Shown: positions 46,377 through 56,033 of the stretch, in pieces
Position numbering within the stretch: position 1 is the first letter of the stretch
Layout: every line of letters begins with the position of its first letter
The notes under the pieces: model-generated
Databases searched by the model: none
What the model was told of the DNA's origin: nothing
Seen by the model: only the letters and a program-made list of their open reading frames with translations
Made by a program: the position numbers and the translations under genes
Source: Chitinophaga pinensis
GTDB lineage: Bacteria > Bacteroidota > Bacteroidia > UKL13-3
NCBI GenBank assembly: GCA_945870425.1
Contig: CAMBSD010000007.1
Span: 62,001-126,000 of the forward strand
Length of the DNA: 64,000 bases
Direction: 5' to 3'

Positions 46377-49316
46377 ATGACAAATCACAAAAAACAAGAC
46401 ATCAACATTAAGGGAGCAAGGGTGCACAACCTTAAAAACATTGATGTTACGATAAAAAGAAATAAATTAACGGTTGTTACGGGTGTATCAGGAAGCGGAA
46501 AATCGAGTTTGGTTTTTGACACTTTGTATGCCGAAGGACAGCGCAGGTATGTTGAGAGTTTGTCAGCTTATGCCCGTCAGTTTTTGGGCAAAATGAACAA
46601 GCCTGATGTGGATTATATTCATGGCATTTCACCAAGCATAGCCATTGAACAAAAAGTAAACACCAGAAACCCTCGCTCAACAGTTGCTACTACCACCGAG
46701 ATTTATGATTATTTAAAACTATTGTTTGCTCGTATTGGGGTTACCTACTCGCCTACTAGTGGCAATGAAGTAAAACGTCATACGGTTGAAGATGTAACCA
46801 AGAAAATTGTAAGCCTTGCTAAAAGTACCAAGGTTTATTTGTTGGTTGAGATAAAAACTGAAAAAGATACACTAAAAAAACAACTAGAGACATACTTGCA
46901 AAATGGTTTTAACAGGTTGATGTTGGGTGAAGAAATGATGCAGATTGAGGATTACCTTGCATTAGAACCTCAGTTGACTAAGGCCGCCAAACCAAAGAAG
47001 GAAAGCACAAAGAAGACCGCAAAAAGAGCAGAAACTGATAGCCAATCCAAAGTATCAATCCAGTCCGAAAGCTCACTTTCACTGCTTATTGATCGTTTTG
47101 CCATCGGACAAATAGATGAAGATTTTCAAGCCCGGGTATCAGATTCAGTACAAACGGCTTTTTATGAAGGGCATGGTGAATGTTTGCTTCATATGGTGAA
47201 CGAAGAGGGAAAGATTAGCAATGAGGTTTTCAATAATCGTTTTGAATTGGATGGCATCCAGTTTGAAGAACCAACGGTAAACTTTTTTAGCTTTAATAAC
47301 CCTTATGGTGCTTGTAAAACTTGTGAAGGTTTTGGAAGTGTGATAGGCATTGATGAAGACCTGGTAGTTCCAGATAAAAGCTTAAGTATTTACGAAGATG
47401 CCATCGTGACTTGGAAAGGTGAAAAGATGCAAGAATGGAAAAAGATGTTTGTTCAGATAAGCAGAAAGAACGACTTCCCTATTCATAAGCCTTATTATGA
47501 GCTCACCACACACCAAAAAGATTTCTTGTGGCAAGGAGGCAAAGATTGGGAAGGTGTAAATGCTTTTTTTAAAGAATTAGAAAAACAAACGTATAAAATA
47601 CAATACCGTGTGATGCTTGCTAGGTATAGAGGTAAAACCACTTGCCCTGATTGCAAAGGAACACGTTTGCGTAAAAATAGCAATTATGTTTTAATAACAC
47701 CGAGTGCTGCTCCAAAAATAAATAAAGAAACCTTGCAGGTGCTTGGTGGCAGGGCTTCCCTATCACAAATCATGTTGATGAGCATTGACGAGTGTTGCAG
47801 TTATTTCAATCATTTGGTTTTATCAGAGCAACACGAAAAAATTGCCAAGCGCATATTGGTTGAAATAAAAAACCGCATTGACTTTTTGCAAAATGTAGGT
47901 TTGGGTTATTTATCCCTTAATCGTTTATCCAACTCATTAAGTGGTGGCGAAAGCCAGCGTATCAACCTTGCTACATCCCTCGGAAGTAGTCTTGTTGGCT
48001 CATTGTATGTATTGGATGAACCTAGCATTGGATTGCATCCTCGCGACACAGAGAAACTGATTAGTGTATTGCAAAAACTAAGAGATATTGGCAACACCGT
48101 TGTGGTTGTTGAGCATGATGAAGAGATTATGCAAATGGCAGATGAAATAATTGACATTGGACCATTCGCAGGGATATTGGGCGGCAACAAAGTGGCTCAA
48201 GGTACTTTAGAAGAAGTGAAGCAAGACCCTAATAGTTTGACAGGTAAATACCTCAACAATATTGAGCGTATTGACATACCTTCAAAAAGAAGAAAAACCA
48301 ACGAATTTGTTGAACTGAAGGGAGCAAGACAACACAATTTAAAAGGGGTGAATGCCAATTTTCCTTTGCATGCTTTCACGGTGGTTACGGGTGTATCAGG
48401 TAGTGGGAAAACCACTTTGATAAAGAAAATCTTATACCCTGCCATTCAAAAGCATTTGGGTAACTATAGTGGTGAAAAAACAGGTGCCCATGATAGCCTT
48501 GGAGGTAACTTAAAATCCATCACCCAAATAGAAATGGTGGATCAAAACCCAATAGGTAAAAGCAGTAGAAGTAACCCTATTACTTATATCAAAGCGTATG
48601 ATGGCATCAGAGATTTGTTTGCAAGTCAACCCATATCCAAAGGTAGGGGTTACAAAGCACAACATTTTAGCTTTAATGTAGATGGAGGCCGCTGCGAAAC
48701 TTGCCAAGGCGAGGGTGAAGTGACGATTGAAATGCAGTTTATGGCTGATATCCATTTGCCTTGCGAAGAATGCAAAGGAGCTAGATTTAAAGAAGAAGTT
48801 CTTGAGGTAAAGTATAATGAGAAATCCATTAGCGATGTATTGAATTTAAGTGTAGATGAAGCCATAGACTATTTTGCTGCAGAAGCCAGCATCATCAATA
48901 AAATAAAGCCTTTACAAGAAGTGGGTTTGGGTTATATTAAACTTGGGCAATCTAGTAATACCTTGAGTGGTGGCGAAGCACAACGTGTGAAATTAGCCAC
49001 CTTTTTAGGTAAAAGAGCTGGCAGCGAGCATGTGCTTTTTATATTTGATGAGCCCACTACTGGACTGCATTTTAATGATATCAAGAAACTATTAAACTCT
49101 TTCAATGCTTTAATTGAACAAGGTCATACTATTATTGTCATCGAACACAATATGGATGTGGCTAAATGTGCAGATTGGATTGTAGACCTAGGACCAGAGG
49201 CAGGTGATATTGGAGGAAACCTTGTATTTGAAGGGACTCCAGAAGACTTACTAAAGGTGAAAATAAGCTATACAGCTAAGGCATTAAAAGAAAAGTTTGT
49301 GGCTAGAAAGAAATAG
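46377..49316 (+). CDS. uvrA: Excinuclease ABC subunit A
   Basis: Two Walker A motifs 'GVSGSGKSSLVFDTL' and 'GVSGSGKTTL', zinc-finger CxxC pairs, 'LSGGESQRINLA' and 'LSGGEAQRVKLA'. Confidence 0.96.
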   Translation: MTNHKKQDINIKGARVHNLKNIDVTIKRNKLTVVTGVSGSGKSSLVFDTLYAEGQRRYVESLSAYARQFLGKMNKPDVDYIHGISPSIAIEQKVNTRNPRSTVATTTEIYDYLKLLFARIGVTYSPTSGNEVKRHTVEDVTKKIVSLAKSTKVYLLVEIKTEKDTLKKQLETYLQNGFNRLMLGEEMMQIEDYLALEPQLTKAAKPKKESTKKTAKRAETDSQSKVSIQSESSLSLLIDRFAIGQIDEDFQARVSDSVQTAFYEGHGECLLHMVNEEGKISNEVFNNRFELDGIQFEEPTVNFFSFNNPYGACKTCEGFGSVIGIDEDLVVPDKSLSIYEDAIVTWKGEKMQEWKKMFVQISRKNDFPIHKPYYELTTHQKDFLWQGGKDWEGVNAFFKELEKQTYKIQYRVMLARYRGKTTCPDCKGTRLRKNSNYVLITPSAAPKINKETLQVLGGRASLSQIMLMSIDECCSYFNHLVLSEQHEKIAKRILVEIKNRIDFLQNVGLGYLSLNRLSNSLSGGESQRINLATSLGSSLVGSLYVLDEPSIGLHPRDTEKLISVLQKLRDIGNTVVVVEHDEEIMQMADEIIDIGPFAGILGGNKVAQGTLEEVKQDPNSLTGKYLNNIERIDIPSKRRKTNEFVELKGARQHNLKGVNANFPLHAFTVVTGVSGSGKTTLIKKILYPAIQKHLGNYSGEKTGAHDSLGGNLKSITQIEMVDQNPIGKSSRSNPITYIKAYDGIRDLFASQPISKGRGYKAQHFSFNVDGGRCETCQGEGEVTIEMQFMADIHLPCEECKGARFKEEVLEVKYNEKSISDVLNLSVDEAIDYFAAEASIINKIKPLQEVGLGYIKLGQSSNTLSGGEAQRVKLATFLGKRAGSEHVLFIFDEPTTGLHFNDIKKLLNSFNALIEQGHTIIVIEHNMDVAKCADWIVDLGPEAGDIGGNLVFEGTPEDLLKVKISYTAKALKEKFVARKK

Positions 49317-49422
49317 CGCTGAAGAGAAAAACATCAAAATCTCATTCAAATAGGATGTTAGAGACTTTTGATTATTTCAATTTACAAGTGACGCTATGCT
49401 TAACACTTGGAAAGCCTGAATA

Positions 49423-49714
49423 TTATGTCTTCCAATTTTCAGGATTTCTACTTGCATGAAAAATATGATGAATCACTATCGTATAATTATCTATTGTATA
49501 AAAAATCTCAAAAGGGAATCTATTTGTGAGTGCCATTCTAAAGTTTCCATAAACATTAGCAAATAGAAGTGGATTTGTTTTAATAATATCTATTGTAGAA
49601 TCAACCTCATTAATAAATTCAAAGCCTAAATTTTATTTTTTTTCTATTATACCATTCAGCCGAATCATAAAGTTCTTCTAACGCTTTTGTAGAAATTACA
49701 ACATTGTAAATCAT
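49423..49714 (-). pseudogene. Frameshifted RelE/ParE-like toxin
   Basis: MIYNVVISTKALEELYDSAEWYNRKK / shift at the T-run near 49632 / LGFEFINEVDSTIDIIKTNPLLFANVYGNFRMALTNRFPFEIFYTIDNYTIVIHHIFHASRNPENWKT*. Confidence 0.8.
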
Positions 49715-49932
49715 AACTTATTTAACAATTCAGACTTGGCATTATCCCAATTTACAAAGCTTGAAGGGTTTATTTTATATAGCTCAGCACTCTCTTCTAA
49801 TTTTGATATGGTAAACTCGTTTAATTCGTTATTGTCACGCGTAACATCATGCACAAAATTTATACTATTTAACAAATGTTCTAACATTTTTGCTTGTTCA
49901 TAGGTATCTGTTTTTAGTTGTACAAGTGTCAT
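49711..49932 (-). CDS. Antitoxin-like protein upstream of the frameshifted toxin
   Basis: 73-aa ORF whose stop overlaps the toxin ATG (ATGA). Confidence 0.65.
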   Translation of the reverse strand: MTLVQLKTDTYEQAKMLEHLLNSINFVHDVTRDNNELNEFTISKLEESAELYKINPSSFVNWDNAKSELLNKL

Positions 49933-50018
49933 TTGTTTTGTTGTTTTGTTATAACAAAGCTATTAAAAAATATTTCACAAAAAATAAATTTCATCCGAGT
50001 AAATACTCTCTTTCATCT

Positions 50019-50049
50019 GCCAAGCGCAGTTGCAGCGCATTCGCATGGC
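50019..50049. repeat. Imperfect hairpin GCCAAGCG...CGCATGGC
   Basis: 7/8 bp arms in the gap between two TA relics. Confidence 0.45.
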
Positions 50050-50167
50050 TTCAGATATTGATAATTGATTTTTATTGCTTATTTTTCCTTTTTGACTAAT
50101 TTCGCCTTGTAATCTAAATTAGATAAAGAAGCGATAACAACATAAGTTACATCAATAAAAAAAGTAT

Positions 50168-50380
50168 ATGATTGCTATACATCCACAATACATAAAAGAT
50201 ACCAATGGAGATAAATCCTTGGTTATACTTCCAGCTAAAGAATTTGATTCTCTAATGTAGGAGTTAGAAGACATTGAAGATGTTCGCCTTTATGATGAAG
50301 CTATGAAAAATGATACATGTGAACGCATTCCTATGGAAGAAGCTTTTAGAATGATTGAAGCTAAAAGAAAAAATAAATGA
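50168..50380 (+). pseudogene. Antitoxin relic with in-frame stop
   Basis: MIAIHPQYIKDTNGDKSLVILPAKEFDSLM*ELEDIEDVRLYDEAMKNDTCERIPMEEAFRMIEAKRKNK*; TAG at 50258-50260. Confidence 0.8.
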
Positions 50381-50631
50381 TTTATTCTTTAAATTTTAGC
50401 AAGCAAGCTCTTAAAGAATTAGCAAAAATTAACGAGCCTTATTATTCTAACATAAAACAAGCTATTGCTAATCTTACCGAAAACCCACGCCCACAAGGTT
50501 ATAAAAAACTTAAAGATAGAGTTGGGTAAAGAATTAGATCGGGCGACTACCGTATTATTTACAATATTTTTGACAAGGAACTTGTAATAGATGTTATTGC
50601 ACTTGGTCATAGAAAAGATATTTACGAATAA
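50377..50631 (+). pseudogene. RelE-like toxin relic with in-frame stop
   Basis: MIYSLNFSKQALKELAKINEPYYSNIKQAIANLTENPRPQGYKKLKDRVG*RIRSGDYRIIYNIFDKELVIDVIALGHRKDIYE*; TAA at 50527-50529; ATGA overlap with antitoxin. Confidence 0.88.
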
Positions 50632-50697
50632 ATATAATTCCATAAAATCATATCGCATATTCTTGGTGATAGCTAATATTAATTCCCCTGCCTTAAG

Positions 50698-50754
50698 GGA
50701 TTTTCAATCCCGAACTAATTAGATAAGGATTTGTAATCCTTTAGTATATTATAA
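50698..50754. repeat. Bipartite REP-like repeat, copy 2
   Basis: GGGATTTTCAATCCCGAACTAATTAGATAAGGATTTGTAATCCTTTAGTATATT; overlaps the nuoN stop codon. Confidence 0.65.
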
Positions 50755-52125
50755 TAATCCTACAATCAAATCAGGAAATAAGCCCAAAGCAAGGCTCAAT
50801 GCCAAACAAACCCAAAGTACTAGGTTATTGGCATAATTGGTTTTAACTTCTATTTCGTTGGCAGGTTGGCCATACATAGCCAAGATAGGCTTGAAGTAAT
50901 AAAATACACCAATAATTGAATTGATAATAGCCACCAATACTAGGTAGAAATATCCATTTTTCATGGCTTCGCTAAAGATGTAATATTTACCAAAGAAGCC
51001 TGCAAATGGTGGAATACCCGCCAAACTCAACATAGCCATGGTTAAGGTAGCTGCCATTAAAGGGTTCTTTTTACCCAGACCATTTAATGCATCAATATTT
51101 TCGTTACCTGCCGCTTTAAACACCAACATAGCCACCGAAAATGCTGCTAAAGTGGATACTGAATATCCAACTGCATAATACAATAGAGATGACTCGGTAT
51201 TGCCTCTTAAACTGATAATGGCCAATAACAAATAACCTGCATGAGAAATACCTGAATAAGCCAATAGTCGTTTGAAATTGGTTTGATTTAAAGCAATGAA
51301 ATTACCTATTGAAACCGTTAGCACTGCAGAGATAGCTATAACTGTTTCAACTGATGGGAATACATATAAGAAAGTATGACTTATTAAGCGATAGAATGCA
51401 GCAAAAGCGGCTACCTTTACTAAGGTACTCATCATAGCTGTTATCAAAGTAGGTGAACCTTCATATACATCAGGGGCCCAAAAATGAAAAGGAGCGGAAG
51501 AGGTTTTGAACAACATGGCAAATACAATTAACACAGCTCCTACATGAAAAGTAACAGGCAAAATAGCTGAATTCGTTTGTGTGTATTGATAGATTTTATC
51601 TAGGTAAAAAGTTCCAGAAGCACCATAAATCAAGGCAATTCCAAACAACAAAAAGCCCGACATAAATGAACCCATCAAAAAGTATTTGAATCCTGCTTCG
51701 TTTGATTTTACCTCAAACCTGCGGCTACCTGCCATCACATATAATGAAATAGATAAGGTCTCGATGCCAATAAACAACATAGCCAAATTATTGAAATTAA
51801 ACATCATCAAAGCACCACAAAGAATGAAGATGATGATGGCAGAATAATCGCTAATATGTGTATCGCTTGCAGCATAGAACTCACTGGCAAGAATAAAAAG
51901 AAGCAAGGTAATGAATATGGCAAGGCCGCTGAAAGCAACTGAGAAATTATCAACCTGAACCATATTGTTAAAATAGGTTTGGCCATGATTCCAATCGCTA
52001 AGATTTAATCCGAAGATAACGGCTAGGGCTAAAACCAAAACAGGTATGATGAGTTTGCGTTGATTTAAAATCTCGGCAATCATGCAGAAAAAGCCCAAAC
52101 AAGATACGTATATAAGTGTATTCAC
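50749..52125 (-). CDS. nuoN: NADH-quinone oxidoreductase subunit N
   Basis: Multi-TM antiporter-like subunit; 'LAYSGISHAGYLLLAI', 'SLAGIPPFAGFFGKYYIF'; last in nuo operon. Confidence 0.93.
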   Translation of the reverse strand: MNTLIYVSCLGFFCMIAEILNQRKLIIPVLVLALAVIFGLNLSDWNHGQTYFNNMVQVDNFSVAFSGLAIFITLLLFILASEFYAASDTHISDYSAIIIFILCGALMMFNFNNLAMLFIGIETLSISLYVMAGSRRFEVKSNEAGFKYFLMGSFMSGFLLFGIALIYGASGTFYLDKIYQYTQTNSAILPVTFHVGAVLIVFAMLFKTSSAPFHFWAPDVYEGSPTLITAMMSTLVKVAAFAAFYRLISHTFLYVFPSVETVIAISAVLTVSIGNFIALNQTNFKRLLAYSGISHAGYLLLAIISLRGNTESSLLYYAVGYSVSTLAAFSVAMLVFKAAGNENIDALNGLGKKNPLMAATLTMAMLSLAGIPPFAGFFGKYYIFSEAMKNGYFYLVLVAIINSIIGVFYYFKPILAMYGQPANEIEVKTNYANNLVLWVCLALSLALGLFPDLIVGLL

Positions 52126-52129
52126 TATG

Positions 52130-53590
52130 CTACTTAATTAATGATTTTTCAATGATAAAATTAACAGCTGGTTCGCTTAACTCAAGAATGGCTTTAGGAT
52201 ACAAGCCAAAGAAGAATATAAGAACTGCTATAGAAATTAGTACTACTTTTTCGTTCCACAACAAATCAGGGAAACTCATGTTTTCCATGACACTTTCGCC
52301 AAGAATTACTTTTTGGTACATACGAAGCATGTATACTGCACCCAAAATAATGGTCAATCCACCTGTTACGGCCAACCAATGATTGTATTCATATAAACCA
52401 TATAGTAACATAAACTCACCCACAAAACCATTGGTTAATGGCAATGCCACTGATGCTAAAACAACAATCATAAAATAGGTAGCAAATTGAGGTGCTACCA
52501 ACCTAATCCCTCCAATTCCTTCCACATGGTTGCTTTGTGTACGGTGAAAAATAATATCTGCACAGAAGAACAAACCTACTACATTGATACCATGCGCCAA
52601 CATTTGTACCATGCTACCTTGAAGACCTTGCACGTTAATAGCAAAGATACCAGCGGCTATCAAACCCACGTGTGCAATAGATGAATATGCAAATAGCTTT
52701 TTCATATCTTGTTGCATAATGGCAATGATAGATGCATAAACGATACCGGCTGCACAAAGGGCAATAGCCAATGAATTCCATTCCATCACTCCTGAAGGAA
52801 TAATAGGCAATAACCATCTGATTAAACTGTACAAACCCATTTTAAGCATAATACCACTTAATAACATAGTACCTTGTGTAGGTGCTTCTTTGTAGGTATC
52901 AGGTTGCCAAGTATGAAAAGGTACAATAGGAATTTTGATAGCAAAGGCTGCAAAAAACAACCAAAACAACCAAGTTTGGTTACAACCACAAGTATGGTTA
53001 TTTACCAAGTCATTCCAATTGAAATTGTGAAGTGGGTTTGACCAATACAAGAAGATGAAACCAAACAACATCAATAAACTTCCTGCAAGGGTGTAGATAA
53101 AAAACTTTAAGGTAACTGATTTTCTGTTAACTCCACCCCAATTGAAGGCAATGAAATAAATGGGGATAAGCGCCAATTCCCAGAAAATGTAATACAATAA
53201 ACCATCGAATGATACGAATACACCAATCAAAGCTGATTGCATCAGCATCATTAGGCTATAGAAAATATGGGGTCTATCTATTGTTCTGTTGAATCCTGAT
53301 AAAATAATAAGAGGTAAAAGCAAATTGGTTAAAATAACCATCACCATGCTGATACCATCAAGTCCTATGTTAAAAGAAATGTTTGGTCTTGAAATCCATT
53401 CTTTTACAAAACCGAATTTTGCAGGTAAATCTATTGCCAAGGTGTTTCGAAACTCATTCCATACATAAAGGGTAATACCTAATTGCACCAATGAAAATAA
53501 CAAGGCAAGACTGCGTGAAGCATTACCACGAGTGGCAAGCAATACCAGCGATGCTATAAGCGGAAGTATTAATAAAACTAATGTTAGCAT
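52130..53590 (-). CDS. nuoM: NADH-quinone oxidoreductase subunit M
   Basis: 'NIGLDGISMVMVILTNLLLPL', 'FAYSSIAHVGLI', 'WQPDTYKEAPTQGTMLLSGIMLKMGLY'. Confidence 0.94.
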   Translation of the reverse strand: MLTLVLLILPLIASLVLLATRGNASRSLALLFSLVQLGITLYVWNEFRNTLAIDLPAKFGFVKEWISRPNISFNIGLDGISMVMVILTNLLLPLIILSGFNRTIDRPHIFYSLMMLMQSALIGVFVSFDGLLYYIFWELALIPIYFIAFNWGGVNRKSVTLKFFIYTLAGSLLMLFGFIFLYWSNPLHNFNWNDLVNNHTCGCNQTWLFWLFFAAFAIKIPIVPFHTWQPDTYKEAPTQGTMLLSGIMLKMGLYSLIRWLLPIIPSGVMEWNSLAIALCAAGIVYASIIAIMQQDMKKLFAYSSIAHVGLIAAGIFAINVQGLQGSMVQMLAHGINVVGLFFCADIIFHRTQSNHVEGIGGIRLVAPQFATYFMIVVLASVALPLTNGFVGEFMLLYGLYEYNHWLAVTGGLTIILGAVYMLRMYQKVILGESVMENMSFPDLLWNEKVVLISIAVLIFFFGLYPKAILELSEPAVNFIIEKSLIK

Positions 53591-55503
53591 TAAATTATAA
53601 ATTGTAAAGCCAGTAAAACAATCATACTAATAACCATAGCAAACACATAAAAACCAGTGTTTCCTGTTTGAATTAACCTGGCACCTTTCCCTAATGAAAT
53701 AGCTAACCATGCTAATGCATTTACAAAAAGGTCGATTATCAATTTATCTATTAGTACTAAAAAAATATCACTCAATAACATTACAGGACGAACAAAAACA
53801 GCATTGTAAAATTCATCCACATAGTATTTGTTGTATATGAATCTGCCCACTGGGTTCATAACTTCTTCATTTGCCTCAGGCATATTCTTCTTGCTAATGA
53901 AATAATTGAACACCGCAAAAATGATAATGAACACAATAGCTGTTAAAGACCCCATCAAAATATATTCAAAGTTGTGCGAAACCTCATGCTCTGATAAACT
54001 AGGCACAACATTACCTAAATAAGCATTCAATTTATGAGTAGCATGAAATACACTTGGCAATCCTAAAAATCCACCCACTGTAGAAAGAACAGCAAGAATA
54101 ATTAATGGAATTGTAATGGTAGCAGGAGATTCATGCAAGTGGTGTTTTTGTTCATCCGTTCCTCTAAACTCTCCTGAGAAGGTTAAGAAATAAACACGGA
54201 ACATGTATATAGAAGTAATGATAGAAGTAAGAACTAATACGGCAAAGAATAAATTTGAATGTACAAACACATTGGCCAATATTTCATCCTTTGAAAAGAA
54301 TCCTGCAAACAATGGCACACCTGAAATGGCTAATGTTCCAATTAAGAATGTGAAGTTAGTTATCGGTAATGCTTTTCTTAAACCACCCATTTTCCTAATG
54401 TCTTGCTCACCGCCCATTGCATGAATTACACTTCCTGAACCTAAGAACAACAAGGCTTTAAAGAAAGCATGCGTTAATACATGGAACATGGCTGTTTTGT
54501 ATGCTCCAACACCTAAGGCAGCAAACATAAATCCTAACTGACTAACGGTTGAATAAGCCAATACCTTTTTGATATCATTTTGTTTTAACCCAATAATAGA
54601 GGCAAACAAAGCTGTAGCCACACCTACTATTAAAATAATGTCTGAAGTAAATGGTGCCAAAGCAAACAATACATGAGAACGGGTTATCAAATAAATACCT
54701 GCTGTAACCATGGTAGCAGCATGTATCAAAGCTGATACAGGAGTAGGACCTGCCATCGCATCGGGTAACCAAGTGTACAAAGGAATTTGAGCTGATTTAC
54801 CCATAGCACCCACAAAAAGCAATAAGGTGGTGATTACAATTAATCCAGCACCCACTGGAATTTCAGAAGCTTTGCTAAAAATGGTTTTGTATTCAAGTGA
54901 GCCAAACATCATCATCAAGAAAAACATTCCTAACAAAAAGCCTAAGTCACCAATACGATTCATGATAAATGCTTTTTTAGCTGCATCATTGTATGATTGA
55001 TTTTTGAACCAAAAACCGATAAGTAAATAAGAACACAATCCAACACCTTCCCAACCGATAAACATCACTAAATAGTTATTTCCCATAACCAAAAGCAACA
55101 TAAAGAAAACGAATAAATTCAGGTAAGAGAAAAACCTAGAAAAACCTTCATCATGATGCATGTAGCCAATGGAATAAATATGAATTAAGAATCCAATACC
55201 CGTAACCACCAAAAGCATCAATATGCTGAGTGGGTCAATAAGAAAAGCAAAAGGGATAGAGAATTTTCCGAAAGCTATCCAATCAAAAATAGGTACCTCA
55301 AAGGAAGTAGCTGCATCGGTATTCATAAAAATGTAGGCAGAGCAAATGAATGGCACAAGGATAGCCAATGAGGCAATCCATCCTGAGGCATGTTTCAATT
55401 GTTTTCCAAACAACGAAGTAATAAAAAAACCTAAGAGTGGCAATAGCGGGATAAGCATTGCTGGTTTGATTAGGTTCATTTCATTTAATATATTTTCAGT
55501 CAT
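53590..55503 (-). CDS. nuoL: NADH-quinone oxidoreductase subunit L
   Basis: 'WEGVGLCSYLLIGFWF', 'PLYTWLPDAMAGPTPVSALIHAATMVTAGIYL', 'VLAYSTVSQLGFMF'. Confidence 0.95.
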   Translation of the reverse strand: MTENILNEMNLIKPAMLIPLLPLLGFFITSLFGKQLKHASGWIASLAILVPFICSAYIFMNTDAATSFEVPIFDWIAFGKFSIPFAFLIDPLSILMLLVVTGIGFLIHIYSIGYMHHDEGFSRFFSYLNLFVFFMLLLVMGNNYLVMFIGWEGVGLCSYLLIGFWFKNQSYNDAAKKAFIMNRIGDLGFLLGMFFLMMMFGSLEYKTIFSKASEIPVGAGLIVITTLLLFVGAMGKSAQIPLYTWLPDAMAGPTPVSALIHAATMVTAGIYLITRSHVLFALAPFTSDIILIVGVATALFASIIGLKQNDIKKVLAYSTVSQLGFMFAALGVGAYKTAMFHVLTHAFFKALLFLGSGSVIHAMGGEQDIRKMGGLRKALPITNFTFLIGTLAISGVPLFAGFFSKDEILANVFVHSNLFFAVLVLTSIITSIYMFRVYFLTFSGEFRGTDEQKHHLHESPATITIPLIILAVLSTVGGFLGLPSVFHATHKLNAYLGNVVPSLSEHEVSHNFEYILMGSLTAIVFIIIFAVFNYFISKKNMPEANEEVMNPVGRFIYNKYYVDEFYNAVFVRPVMLLSDIFLVLIDKLIIDLFVNALAWLAISLGKGARLIQTGNTGFYVFAMVISMIVLLALQFII

Positions 55504-55547
55504 ATTAATTAACTTATGGCTCTTAGCTTTAGCCTTTTTCTATTTTT

Positions 55548-55587
55548 AACCCACCCCTAGCCTCCGTTAGATAACGGAAGGGGAATA
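55548..55587. repeat. Interspersed CCCACCCCTAGCCTCC-type repeat, copy 2
   Basis: AACCCACCCCTAGCCTCCGTTAGATAACGGAAGGGGAATA; related to 46077-46108, with an internal hairpin CCGTTA/TAACGG. Confidence 0.6.
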
Positions 55588-55648
55588 AAAGCGAGTATAT
55601 TTTACATTTTTAGTTTATGAGTATAGCGAAGTGAATTTTCAAATCCAC

Positions 55649-55680
55649 ACATTCCCACATTCTCACATTCTCACATTTTG
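55649..55680. repeat. Tandem 8-mer repeat ACATTCTC x4
   Basis: ACATTCCC ACATTCTC ACATTCTC ACATTTTG immediately downstream of nuoK. Confidence 0.85.
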
Positions 55681-55683
55681 TAT

Positions 55684-56022
55684 TTACCACTTCATTCTGC
55701 TCAAAACATCAATATCAGTGCTGGCAATATTGCGATAAATACTTACTAATAAAGCTAGTCCAACTGCTACTTCAGCAGCTGCAACCACCATTACAAAAAA
55801 CACAAATACTTGTCCTTCCAAATTGCCCGAATATGATGAATAACTAACCAACAAAAGGTTAACTGCATTCAACATCAGTTCAACACACATCAAGATGATA
55901 ATCGCATTTCTGCGAAACAATACACCCATAACCCCAATGCTAAACAGGATGGTACTTAATATCAAATACCAAGTTTGAGGAGTTGAAGGCAAATTTTGAG
56001 CTACTTGAATTGTCTCTTGCAT
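55684..56022 (-). CDS. nuoK: NADH-quinone oxidoreductase subunit K
   Basis: 'LFRRNAIIILMCVELMLNAVNLLLV...VFVFFVMVVAAAEVAVGLALLVSIYR'. Confidence 0.95.
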   Translation of the reverse strand: MQETIQVAQNLPSTPQTWYLILSTILFSIGVMGVLFRRNAIIILMCVELMLNAVNLLLVSYSSYSGNLEGQVFVFFVMVVAAAEVAVGLALLVSIYRNIASTDIDVLSRMKW

Positions 56023-56033
56023 ATCTTTATATC

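Noticed and set aside
47906-48865. Minus-strand ORFs inside uvrA
   Set aside because: Antisense shadows of conserved UvrA coding sequence.
55649-55680. Tandem repeats considered as a CRISPR array
   Set aside because: Units are 8 bp with no spacers; no cas genes anywhere in the window.
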